Assembly: GCA_947653505.1 (NCBI GenBank)
Contig: CANTHI010000036.1
Span: 1 to 13,210 of the forward strand
DNA length: 13,210 nt
Reading direction: 5' to 3'
DNA from: an uncultured Eubacterium sp.
GTDB taxonomy: Bacteria; Bacillota_A; Clostridia; Lachnospirales; Lachnospiraceae
Part shown: in pieces, positions 7,355-13,210 of the stretch
How the letters are laid out: each line of letters opens with the position of its first letter
Numbering within the stretch: the stretch's first letter is position 1
Program-made: the position numbers and the translations under genes
Notes under the pieces: generated by a model
What the model saw: only the letters and a program-made list of their open reading frames with translations
Databases searched by the model: none
Told to the model about the DNA's origin: nothing

Positions 7355-8014
7355 TTAATAAGAAAGCAGAGATTTAAAATGCGGATAATATTTTATAATT
7401 GCCTGCCCGAGAATCTGGTCTTTCTCCACATACATATACTTCTGTGCATGCTCCAGGTCTTTCGCCAGTCCGTACTCCAACGCCTTAGCCGCCCAGAATC
7501 TGGCATCTGACGATATATTCCGGTTATCCCCTAACATGAGATAACAGTCCTCCGGCACCTGAAAGACATATCCGTCATTATCATCCACCCACGCTTCCGG
7601 CAGGTACGGCTCATCCAGCGGCACAGACGAATCGTCAATATAGATCTTCCCCTCACGCAGCTCTACTTTTTCTCCCGGAAGTCCGATGACGCGCTTAATA
7701 TAATTCTGCGTCTCATCTACCGGATAACGGAAGATCACAACATCAAACCGCTCCGGATCTTCAAGGGCATATGCAAGCCTGAATCCAAACAGGCGATCCC
7801 CCGGTTCGATCATATTTTCCATAGACTCCGAAGGTACCTCGGCATTGATCAGTACAAACCGCGTCATCAGCTGCGCCAGCAAAAATGCCACAATAAAAAT
7901 CTCCGCAAAACTGATCAGCTCCCGGATAAAGGAACGCTTTTCCGTCACAGGCTCTTCTTTCGCTTCTTCGTTTTTTATGTTTTCCTCTGTGTGCAAATAC
8001 TCCTTATCGTCCAT
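7355..8014 (-). CDS. lepB: Type I signal peptidase (upstream paralogue)
   Basis: A 219-residue type I signal peptidase with the same layout as its neighbour: an acidic/basic cytoplasmic tail, one transmembrane helix (about 34-54), nucleophile serine S64 in VPSESME, base lysine K107 in YIKRVIGLPGE, and the GDNRNISSDAR box. Both catalytic residues are intact, so neither copy appears dead. ATG 8014 is chosen because GAGG lies six bases upstream. A TTG two codons earlier (8020) would sit directly on that site. It is the first gene after the strong minus-strand promoter at 8099-8127, with a leader of about 80 bases. The pair arose by tandem duplication. The tails differ more than the catalytic domains, and any split in substrates is unknown. 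Confidence 0.94.
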   Translation of the reverse strand: MDDKEYLHTEENIKNEEAKEEPVTEKRSFIRELISFAEIFIVAFLLAQLMTRFVLINAEVPSESMENMIEPGDRLFGFRLAYALEDPERFDVVIFRYPVDETQNYIKRVIGLPGEKVELREGKIYIDDSSVPLDEPYLPEAWVDDNDGYVFQVPEDCYLMLGDNRNISSDARFWAAKALEYGLAKDLEHAQKYMYVEKDQILGQAIIKYYPHFKSLLSY

Positions 8015-8098
8015 TCCCAACCTCGATTTTCTTATTTCTTTTTTGTCTGCCTCTGCTTTGCTGATGTTCTGAAAGCTTTTTTGTAAAACTGTCTTTCT

Positions 8099-8127
8099 AT
8101 TATAAACATATATGGCTCCTTTTGCAA
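8099..8127 (-). promoter_or_regulatory. Sigma-A type promoter for the signal peptidase operon
   Basis: On the minus strand, TTGCAA (8127-8122) and a perfect TATAAT (8104-8099) are separated by exactly 17 bases. It lies about 85 bases upstream of the first peptidase ATG in an AT-rich gap and points in the right direction. The -35 matches four of six consensus bases. No other candidate in the gap is as good. Confidence 0.75.
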
Positions 8128-8191
8128 TCCGTGTGAGACATTTTATAAAATTTTTTTGTAGCCGAGGGTAACAGTCACAAAATAAAGTGTC

Positions 8192-8207
8192 TTGGTAAAT
8201 ATACCAA
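8192..8207. promoter_or_regulatory. Short palindrome TTGGTAAATATACCAA, possible operator
   Basis: Six-base arms TTGGTA and TACCAA flank a 4-base spacer. It lies 65 bases upstream of the peptidase promoter -35 and just beyond the terminator of the AT-rich module. The form fits a dimeric repressor site, but no matching regulator is encoded here and the position is far from the promoter. The rest of this intergenic stretch shows only the promoter and terminator listed separately. Confidence 0.25.
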
Positions 8208-8212
8208 AATAA

Positions 8213-8241
8213 GAAAAAGGCCTGACAAAACAGCCTTTTTC
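8213..8241 (-). terminator. Intrinsic terminator after the AT-rich two-gene module
   Basis: Arms GAAAAAGGC (8213-8221) and GCCTTTTTC (8233-8241) pair perfectly around an 11-base loop. Read on the minus strand, the stem ends in a T-run, 28 bases after the TAA stop of the HEPN-like gene. The symmetry would let it work on either strand. Confidence 0.85.
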
Positions 8242-8268
8242 TCTCATTTTTAACAATTGGCAGGTTAC

Positions 8269-9345
8269 TTATTTTGAACAGGAAACATCAAATTTAATTA
8301 GAAGTTCAATAACAACCTTTTCAAAAATCTCATTTATATCTTCTATTAATTTTCTCGCTTCTGATGGAATGCCGCCATAATTATGAAAAACCAGACATCT
8401 TACCGAATATAAACTATCTCCAACATCAGCTTTTTCTTTTTTCGACGCTTCTTTTAATATCTCATTGCATACATCCATTAACTTTTCTTTTAGCATTCCA
8501 TCAATTCGGGCATATGTACTAAATAATTCTTTTACCCTGTATTTTTCACCTGTCAGTTTTTGTAACTCGTCCTTTAAATCAAACAGATTATTAGTATCCT
8601 CACTTATCTTTTTACTAAAAGTCATAAATTCATAGGAAAAAATATCTCCTATCAGCAACTCTATTATTTGATATAACATATGAAATTTTGCAAGTGGTAA
8701 CAGATTTGTTTGCACAAGCAGACTTTTAAACACTTCCACAATAAATATTTTTTCTTTTACATCTTTCGAAATTCTCCGCAAATTAATCCGCTTTTCTACA
8801 TAAACATCTTTCTCCCCAGTAACAGAATATGGCAAACACGAATAACCATGACCGTATAAATCTACAATATAATCTTCATAACAAAAATCTTTTATTTGCT
8901 CACAATTGCTTTTACATAAAACAAAAATTATAGCATCCTCGGAATAAAAATCTGTTATTCTTAATATTTCACTACTATTTCGCATATTCTCTTCATTCAC
9001 ATTTTCCAAAAGCAAATATATTGCAATATAGGCATATCTCAGAAAGAAACTATTTTCGGCATAATCATGTTCATCAGACAATAATGCCTGAATCGGAAAT
9101 ATCCATCCCAATCTAACATTTGCACGCTTATCATAAACCTGAAATATATCATTTTCTCTATTTAATATGTCCGTATTTAATATGTTGAAACAATAGTCCT
9201 CCAAACATTCTTCGACATTCAGATTTAAGTAGTTCTCACATTTCAGACGCACATTTTTGGTATTAACTACAAAAAAGCATTTTTCCTCTGCATCATATTT
9301 TACATCAGAATAAACCTCATCATCATCTCTAAATTTTAGGTACAT
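8269..9345 (-). CDS. HEPN-like protein of unknown function (putative defence effector)
   Basis: A 358-residue protein of which only the C-terminus is recognisable. The SVRCLVFHNYGG stretch carries R316 and H321 in an RxxxxH arrangement, preceded by a helical region and followed by a long amphipathic helix (ARKLIEDINEIFEKVVIELL). This matches HEPN ribonuclease domains such as the Apea-like group. The helical AKFHMLYQIIELLIG (about 219-233) could be the opening helix of the same domain. The N-terminal 200 residues, rich in Asp, Glu, Tyr and Cys, resemble nothing I know. ATG 9345 is preferred: it lies four bases after the partner gene's TAA with AGGTG seven bases upstream. A longer frame to 9393 would overlap the partner gene. 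G+C is about one third by eye, against about half in flanking genes. An RNase role is inferred from a short motif only. Confidence 0.55.
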   Translation of the reverse strand: MYLKFRDDDEVYSDVKYDAEEKCFFVVNTKNVRLKCENYLNLNVEECLEDYCFNILNTDILNRENDIFQVYDKRANVRLGWIFPIQALLSDEHDYAENSFFLRYAYIAIYLLLENVNEENMRNSSEILRITDFYSEDAIIFVLCKSNCEQIKDFCYEDYIVDLYGHGYSCLPYSVTGEKDVYVEKRINLRRISKDVKEKIFIVEVFKSLLVQTNLLPLAKFHMLYQIIELLIGDIFSYEFMTFSKKISEDTNNLFDLKDELQKLTGEKYRVKELFSTYARIDGMLKEKLMDVCNEILKEASKKEKADVGDSLYSVRCLVFHNYGGIPSEARKLIEDINEIFEKVVIELLIKFDVSCSK

Positions 9346-9349
9346 ATAA

Positions 9350-10522
9350 TTACACCTGGCTCCTGTACTTTTGAAAACTATTTGTGGCGGCACTATACAA
9401 ATTCAGATAAGAGTCACTTTCTGAATTAAACAATTCTCTGAAAAAATACTGGAAAAACATCCTTTGTCCATTACCAATCTTTTTTGATTCAGCCCTGACT
9501 TTCTCTAAACCTATCAAAAGTTCAATGAACCATTCATTTTGCTCATCTCCCCCTGTTACAATTTTACTAAACAAGGAATTTAGAACATGAAATGAAGATA
9601 ATTTTTTATAATCTTTCAAACGTCCAATCGCAGCGCCAAAACCAGTTAACGCCTGAGACCCATTAAATACTTTCACAATATTTTTTCCAAACGGCTCACT
9701 CCGAAAATTGTATTCATCAAATTCCAATTCGTCTATATTAACAGACTTTTCAAGTTTTTCCATAAGCCTGACATAAGAACAAATAAATTCTTTGAACAAA
9801 TCTATTTGTGTATTTTCACGAGACAAATTTTCCAGCATTTTTATATTATCCAGCAAATCCTGCCTGTCTATTGGCAATTCATCCCTGTATATATAGGAAT
9901 TGAAACCTTCAACCGCATCCTTAAATTTAAGTTCATGAACTGACGGTTTTACTTTTCCCTCTGTTTCTGTAACTAACCTGATACCATCTATATCCGTATC
10001 AACCAGATTCTTATACAATATCTCTATCTGATGCCTGGTAGACATTGGTGTCTGACCTGTATTCAGTGTCAGCATTCTATACAATATTCCAAACTTATTA
10101 ATGCCAATATATATTTCCAGCCTCAGTTTCTGGTTCAGAAAATTGCTAAGAATTTTAGCGTCATTCTCCTTTTCTAGTTCTTCTTTCGCTGCAATCATTG
10201 TATAAGTTCTTTGCAGACCATCTAATATCATTAACTCTTTAGGGTTTTCGTTTATATATTCCTGTATTTTATCATCGGTAGTTTTTTCATCTATAATACC
10301 AGTCTCTGTTAAAGCTAAAACCAATGGTGGAATGACACATCCTCTTTTCAAATCTGTTTTAAGCAATGAATATACTGATTTCGAAGATTTCACCTTTTTT
10401 CTCTGCATATCATTATTTTCTAAAATGTCCATAGCAAACGCAAGGTAATCGCCAATCGTAATCTCCACAAAAATATTCCAGCTTGTAATTCTTTTATCTT
10501 CTATCCTTGACATAACTTTCAT
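9350..10522 (-). CDS. DGQHR/DUF262-like (ParB-fold) protein of unknown function
   Basis: A 390-residue soluble protein. The LKRGCVIPPLVLAL segment (58-71) followed by LMILDGLQRTYTM (97-109) resembles the substrate loop and DGQ(H/Q)R signature of ParB-like domains seen in DndB-type DGQHR proteins and in DUF262/GmrS proteins. Here the signature reads DGLQR (101-105). A later TLNTGQTPMSTRHQIEIL stretch (152-169) resembles the second conserved block of DUF262 proteins. The remaining 200 residues are helical with no recognised domain. In this wider superfamily the domain binds or hydrolyses nucleotides and often serves in anti-phage systems; that role is inferred, not shown. ATG 10522 has AAAGGAAG nine bases upstream. 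The stop lies four bases before the HEPN-like gene, so the two form a tight operon. Base composition is AT-rich, unlike both flanks. Confidence 0.6.
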   Translation of the reverse strand: MKVMSRIEDKRITSWNIFVEITIGDYLAFAMDILENNDMQRKKVKSSKSVYSLLKTDLKRGCVIPPLVLALTETGIIDEKTTDDKIQEYINENPKELMILDGLQRTYTMIAAKEELEKENDAKILSNFLNQKLRLEIYIGINKFGILYRMLTLNTGQTPMSTRHQIEILYKNLVDTDIDGIRLVTETEGKVKPSVHELKFKDAVEGFNSYIYRDELPIDRQDLLDNIKMLENLSRENTQIDLFKEFICSYVRLMEKLEKSVNIDELEFDEYNFRSEPFGKNIVKVFNGSQALTGFGAAIGRLKDYKKLSSFHVLNSLFSKIVTGGDEQNEWFIELLIGLEKVRAESKKIGNGQRMFFQYFFRELFNSESDSYLNLYSAATNSFQKYRSQV

Positions 10523-10577
10523 CTACTTTCGCTTCCTTTCTTTATAGTATATCGCCTTCTCTGTTTTATATCCAAAT

Positions 10578-10606
10578 ATTATATACTACTTTCACCTGTA
10601 TTTCTA
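10578..10606 (-). promoter_or_regulatory. Candidate promoter for the AT-rich two-gene module
   Basis: On the minus strand, a perfect TATAAT (10583-10578) is preceded at 17 bases by TAGAAA (10606-10601), a weak -35. It lies about 55 bases upstream of the DGLQR gene start. The octamer GAAAGTAG occurs between the two boxes (10593-10586) and again directly before the ATG (10530-10523). That could be chance or a repeated control element. Confidence 0.5.
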
Positions 10607-10715
10607 CCAAAACATTCTTCCACGTCAATAACCTTCAAAAGCATTTGCATATAAACCACCACTCTGTCCATCTAAACTGCCGCCCGGTCACTTTAGCACA
10701 GTCCCAAAATCAAAC

Positions 10716-10753
10716 AAGGGATTCCGGCAATATCCAATATGCCGGAATCCCTT
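10716..10753 (-). terminator. Terminator of the ammonium transporter gene
   Basis: Arms AAGGGATTCCGGCA (10716-10729) and TGCCGGAATCCCTT (10740-10753) pair perfectly over 14 bases around a 10-base loop. It lies 24 bases after the Amt/P-II stop on the minus strand and is followed there by the T-rich TGTTTGATTTT. The remaining gap to the AT-rich module holds the candidate promoter at 10578-10606 and nothing else I can support. Confidence 0.8.
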
Positions 10754-10777
10754 ATTGTCAGCGTTTTCCAATCCCAC

Positions 10778-12490
10778 TTACTCGACATCCTGCAGCGCAC
10801 GGCCGTCTTCTTCTCCCGTCCGTACTTTCACAACTCTTGCCACATGGAACACAAAAATCTTGCCATCTCCGATCCGGCCGGAATACAGTACCTTCTTTGC
10901 GGTATCTATGACCTGATCGACTGGTATTTTATTTACAACCACCTCAATTTTGATCTTTGGCAGTAACGTAGCGTCCATCTCCACGCCACGATAATATTCT
11001 CCGGCTCCTCTCTGGATTCCGCATCCCATTACCTGTGTGACTGTCATTCCTGTTACGCCCAGTTCATTCAGTGCTTTCTTTAATTTCTCAAATCTGGAAA
11101 GCTTTGCAATAATCGCAATCTTATACATCCCTGTATCCGGAGAAATTCCTCCATCGGTACGCACGACCGGAACCGCCGCGTTCATCTGTGCCGCGGTAGC
11201 CGCCTGCGGATTGTCTTCTCCCAGATCTGTATTTTCATTTACATCCAGTGTTCCCATTACATCATGAATCGCAAATCCGGAATAAGCGCTTGCTAATCCA
11301 TGTTCGTGCAGATCCAGTCCATCAATCTCGATTTCCTGCTCTACCCGCAGTCCGATCGTATGCTTAATCACCTGAAAAATAATTGTCATCGTAACAGCTA
11401 CCCAGGCGGCAACTGCCAGTACACCAATGACCTGTGTGCCAAACAGTTTAAACCCACCGCCATAAAACAATCCGCCATCCGTTGCAAACAGCCCGACTGC
11501 CAGCGTACCAAACATGCCGCATGCTCCGTGGACGGAGATCGCACCTACCGGGTCGTCTATCTTTACGACTTTGTCAAAAAACTCTACCGAAGCTACTACC
11601 AGTCCACCGGCAATCAATCCGATAAAAAATGCGCCAAACGGATCTACGACATCGCATCCCGCCGTAATCGCAACCAGACCTGCCAAAGCGCCATTTAAGC
11701 ACATCGAAACATCTGGTTTTTTGTAAAGAATCCAGGTAACTGCTAAAACCACACAGGTTGCGACTGCCGCGGCAAGATTCGTGTTCATAAAAATCAGGGA
11801 AGCCGACAACATCGCTTCGTCTGAGCTCATGGATACAGTAGAGCATCCGTTGAAGCCAAACCAGCAGAACCACAAAATAAATACACCTAATGCAACAGCT
11901 GTCAGATTATGTCCCGGAATTGCTCTCGGTTTTCCATCTTTTCCATATTTCCCGATCCTTGGTCCAAGTGTTGCCGCCCCGATGCACGCTGCTATACCAC
12001 CTACCATATGTACCGCGCAGGATCCTGCAAAATCATGAAACCCCATCTGTGACAGCCAGCCGCCGCCCCAGACCCAGTGTCCGGAAACCGGATAGACAAT
12101 AAGGGAAATCAGCGCGCTGTACACACAGTAAGAGCTGAACTTCGTACGCTCTGCCATAGAACCGGACACAATCGTCGCTGCTGTGGCACAAAATACCGTC
12201 TGAAAAATAACGTAACACCATTTTGGAAGAGAACCAAAATCATAATCCCCCAGAATAAACGGATCAAATCCGCCAATCAAAGCACCTGAGCCGCCAAACA
12301 TCATACCAAATCCAACCAGCCAGAATGCCGGTGTTCCGATACAAAAATCCATCAGGTTTTTCATCAGTATATTTCCTGTGTTTTTCGCCCTCGTCAGTCC
12401 GGCTTCGCATAAAGAAAATCCGGCCTGCATAAAAAACACCATCGCGGCGCCTAGCAGCGTCCACATCACATCCACAGATACATAAGTCAT
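10778..12490 (-). CDS. amt: Ammonium transporter fused to a C-terminal P-II regulatory domain
   Basis: A 570-residue fusion. Residues 1-405 form an Amt/Rh ammonium channel with about eleven membrane helices. It has the AGFSLCEAGLTRAKNT start, D153 in GFHDFAGS, and the pore twin histidines H161 and H321 (CAVHMVGG, ISVHGACG). After a linker of about 50 residues (about 406-453), residues 455-560 form a P-II (GlnB/GlnK) domain with MTVTQVMGCGIQRG, a T-loop EYYRG whose Y500 aligns with the classic Tyr51, a B-loop SGRIGDGKIF (537-546) and a C-terminal RTGE. P-II proteins normally bind Amt as separate trimers to close the channel in nitrogen excess; here sensor and channel are one chain. ATG 12490 is chosen for its AGGAGG nine bases upstream; ATG 12496 would be only three bases away. 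A hairpin-rich leader precedes it. Confidence 0.93.
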   Translation of the reverse strand: MTYVSVDVMWTLLGAAMVFFMQAGFSLCEAGLTRAKNTGNILMKNLMDFCIGTPAFWLVGFGMMFGGSGALIGGFDPFILGDYDFGSLPKWCYVIFQTVFCATAATIVSGSMAERTKFSSYCVYSALISLIVYPVSGHWVWGGGWLSQMGFHDFAGSCAVHMVGGIAACIGAATLGPRIGKYGKDGKPRAIPGHNLTAVALGVFILWFCWFGFNGCSTVSMSSDEAMLSASLIFMNTNLAAAVATCVVLAVTWILYKKPDVSMCLNGALAGLVAITAGCDVVDPFGAFFIGLIAGGLVVASVEFFDKVVKIDDPVGAISVHGACGMFGTLAVGLFATDGGLFYGGGFKLFGTQVIGVLAVAAWVAVTMTIIFQVIKHTIGLRVEQEIEIDGLDLHEHGLASAYSGFAIHDVMGTLDVNENTDLGEDNPQAATAAQMNAAVPVVRTDGGISPDTGMYKIAIIAKLSRFEKLKKALNELGVTGMTVTQVMGCGIQRGAGEYYRGVEMDATLLPKIKIEVVVNKIPVDQVIDTAKKVLYSGRIGDGKIFVFHVARVVKVRTGEEDGRALQDVE

Positions 12491-12520
12491 AATCATCTTC
12501 CTCCTCTGATTATAAAATAA

Positions 12521-12573
12521 AAAGACAAAATGCCTGCGCATCCACGGCTTCGTGGTCCCGGCATTCTGTCTTT
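12521..12573 (-). terminator. Second leader hairpin with T-run
   Basis: Arms 12521-12534 and 12560-12573 pair over 14 positions with one mismatch on the plus strand (a G-U pair on the minus transcript). A nested CCACG/CGTGG stem lies at 12542-12555. On the minus strand it is followed by TTTTTATTTTATAA, then by the AGGAGG site of the Amt gene. If it forms fully it should stop transcription before the gene. Confidence 0.6.
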
Positions 12574-12587
12574 GATTCAGAAAACAA

Positions 12588-12624
12588 AAAGGTGCTGACG
12601 AGATATCCATCTCCCAGCACCTTT
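12588..12624 (-). terminator. First leader hairpin with T-run
   Basis: AAAGGTGCTG (12588-12597) and CAGCACCTTT (12615-12624) pair perfectly over 10 bases, with a nested GAGAT/ATCTC stem inside. On the minus strand it ends in TTTTTGTTTT. It begins only about ten bases after the expected transcription start, so it would dominate the 5' end of the message. Confidence 0.6.
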
Positions 12625-12638
12625 GCTTCATGTACGGT

Positions 12639-12667
12639 AGTATAGCAGTGTTTTAGAAAATTGTCAA
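12639..12667 (-). promoter_or_regulatory. Near-consensus promoter of the ammonium transporter gene
   Basis: On the minus strand, perfect TTGACA (12667-12662) and TATACT (12644-12639) are separated by 17 bases. It lies about 150 bases upstream of the Amt start, leaving room for the two-hairpin leader. It sits in a strongly AT-rich stretch shared with the divergent small gene's control region. Confidence 0.88.
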
Positions 12668-12767
12668 TTTTTATTTTATACAATTTTTACAGTTTATTTA
12701 TATTTTTTTGTTTATTTTTAACAAAGAGCTCTGTTTTATAAAATTCATATGCCTGTCCCCCGATTTA

Positions 12768-12776
12768 TGTTATACT
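12768..12776 (+). promoter_or_regulatory. Extended -10 promoter for the DUF4250-like gene
   Basis: TGTTATACT forms an extended -10 (TG, one base, TATACT at 12771-12776), 24 bases upstream of the ATG. No good -35 is present at 17-18 bases, which extended -10 promoters tolerate. It diverges from the Amt promoter about 100 bases away. Confidence 0.5.
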
Positions 12777-12800
12777 ATTGTAAAAAACAGGAGGTTTTCT

Positions 12801-12983
12801 ATGTCATCCAGTATCCCAAACGATCCCGTCATCCTTTTAAGCTATATCAACACCCAGTTGCGCAACCATTACCCTTCTTTAGAAGAATTGTGCGCTTCCT
12901 GCCATCTGGACCAGACCATACTCTGTCAGAAGCTTGCGGCGATTGACTATACTTACAGCAGGGAACAAAACCAGTTTCAGTAA
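12801..12983 (+). CDS. Small DUF4250-like protein
   Basis: A 60-residue protein: a short PNDPVILLSYINTQLR start, then SLEELCASCHLDQ, then IDYTYSREQNQFQ at the C-terminus. This order (NDP, LLSYINT, LR..Y.SLEELC, IDY.Y....NQF) matches my memory of the DUF4250 family of clostridia, whose members have about this length and whose function is unknown. The middle looks like a small helix-turn-helix-like fold, but no DNA-binding claim is made. ATG 12801 has AGGAGG six bases upstream; an in-frame ATG at 12708 would place that site and the promoter inside the gene and is rejected. The gene is a single transcription unit with its own promoter and a terminator at 13072-13106. Confidence 0.8.
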   Translation: MSSSIPNDPVILLSYINTQLRNHYPSLEELCASCHLDQTILCQKLAAIDYTYSREQNQFQ

Positions 12984-13019
12984 AATCCGGATTCTAAACG
13001 GTTGTGGCAGTTTTTGACC

Positions 13020-13131
13020 GTGCGGACGCTGGATGAGGGAACCGGTCCCATAGGCGTGCGGACTTAAGAGCAAATGCAACAATTTACATAAAAAGTGTTG
13101 CATTTTGGCTGTCCGGACGCCGGATGGGAGG
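13020..13131. repeat. Imperfect direct repeat flanking the terminator
   Basis: GTGCGGACGCTGGATG (13020-13035) recurs as GTCCGGACGCCGGATG (13111-13126), 14 of 16 bases equal, on either side of the hairpin at 13072-13106. A shorter GTGCGGAC lies at 13056-13063. Beyond it, 13132-13210 shows one weak imperfect stem (ATGCAaGAA / TTCTGCAT) and no gene I can support. The origin of the repeats is unknown. Confidence 0.4.
13072..13106 (+). terminator. Terminator after the DUF4250-like gene
   Basis: AAATGCAACA (13072-13081) and TGTTGCATTT (13096-13105) pair perfectly around a 14-base AT-rich loop, with a short T-tract at the 3' side. It lies about 90 bases after the stop. The mirror strand also ends in a short T-run, so it may serve a convergent gene beyond the window. 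Confidence 0.65.
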
Positions 13132-13210
13132 CGGTGATCTGTCTGCCTGTGGCTTTTACAGAATGCAAGAAGTTCTAAGTATTCTGCATCCAGTCTGTGG
13201 AACCGGACGG

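Larger units (their letters stand above)
12491..12632 (-). ncRNA. Structured 5' leader of the ammonium transporter mRNA (candidate attenuator)
   Basis: A leader of about 140 nt runs from the promoter at 12639-12667 to the Amt start. It contains two successive hairpins, each followed on the minus strand by a T-run. Sequence between them (TTCTG, 12582-12578) can pair with CAGAA in the 5' arm of the second hairpin (12569-12565 region), a possible antiterminator. I tested T-box, ANTAR hexaloop and known glutamine motifs by eye and none fits. Function as a nitrogen-responsive attenuator is inference. Confidence 0.5.

Noticed and set aside
8269..9393. Longer HEPN-like frame starting at 9393
   Set aside because: It would overlap the partner gene by 44 bases without a ribosome binding site, while ATG 9345 sits just after the partner's stop with AGGTG upstream.
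10605..10613. Direct repeat TACCAAAA near both ends of the AT-rich module (8202-8209 and 10605-10612) as insertion target duplication
   Set aside because: Eight AT-rich bases recur easily by chance, the copies are not at the exact module edges, and no integrase or transposase is present.
10645..10911. Plus-strand frames opposite the minus-strand genes, such as 2967-3437, 5628-6110 and 10645-10911
   Set aside because: They lie wholly or mainly antisense to well-supported genes, have no good ribosome binding site and show no recognisable domains.
12588..12624. T-box or ANTAR-target RNA ahead of the ammonium transporter
   Set aside because: The T-box core (UGGNACCGCG-like) is absent, and neither hairpin loop fits the A-x-x-G-x-x hexaloop of ANTAR targets. 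Kept only as an unclassified attenuator candidate.
12491..12631. Forty-seven extra N-terminal residues on the ammonium transporter
   Set aside because: That stretch is the hairpin leader; the conserved Amt N-terminus begins after AGGAGG at MTYVSVDVMW.

Overview
The window looks like a chromosomal segment of a low-to-mid G+C Firmicute, most likely a Lachnospiraceae-type Clostridium relative. Pointers are the DUF4250-like small protein, two tandem type I signal peptidases, a MarR/flavodoxin pair, an FtsX-type ABC exporter beside its own two-component system, and strong AGGAGG-type ribosome binding sites. No rRNA, tRNA, CRISPR array, transposase or integrase was recognised. The lineage is an inference from gene content.

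Layout. Plus strand, 48-928: the 3' part of a MarR-type regulator overlaps a flavodoxin gene by ATGA, and a long hairpin at 944-994 closes the unit. Minus strand, 8014 down to 996: signal peptidase I, a second signal peptidase I, a YbaK-type deacylase, an OmpR-type response regulator, a histidine kinase, an ABC ATPase and an 873-residue FtsX permease. All seven point the same way. A good promoter (8099-8127) precedes the first peptidase, and a hairpin with a T-run (4346-4376) separates kinase from ATPase. The kinase and regulator probably control the ABC exporter, as in many peptide-resistance loci of Firmicutes.

Minus strand, 10522 down to 8269: an AT-rich two-gene unit with its own promoter and terminator. 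The first gene has a DGLQR motif resembling the DGQHR/DUF262 ParB-like fold. The second ends in a HEPN-like RxxxxH motif. Its composition differs from both flanks and it looks like a horizontally acquired conflict (probably anti-phage) module that I cannot match to a named system. This is the best candidate here for something undescribed.

Minus strand, 12667 down to 10778: a near-consensus promoter, a roughly 140-nt leader with two terminator-like hairpins, and an ammonium channel fused to a C-terminal P-II signalling domain. Plus strand, 12768-13106: promoter, DUF4250-like gene and terminator. The last 100 bases hold only short repeats and a weak hairpin.

Two DNA-level oddities stand out. 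A perfect 47-bp inverted repeat (1-47 and 341-387) brackets the MarR fragment and may be an assembly or amplification chimera. A 41/42-bp tandem repeat (about 3566-3674) triplicates the ribosome binding site and ATG at the ATPase-permease junction, creating a 15-codon mini-ORF between the two genes.
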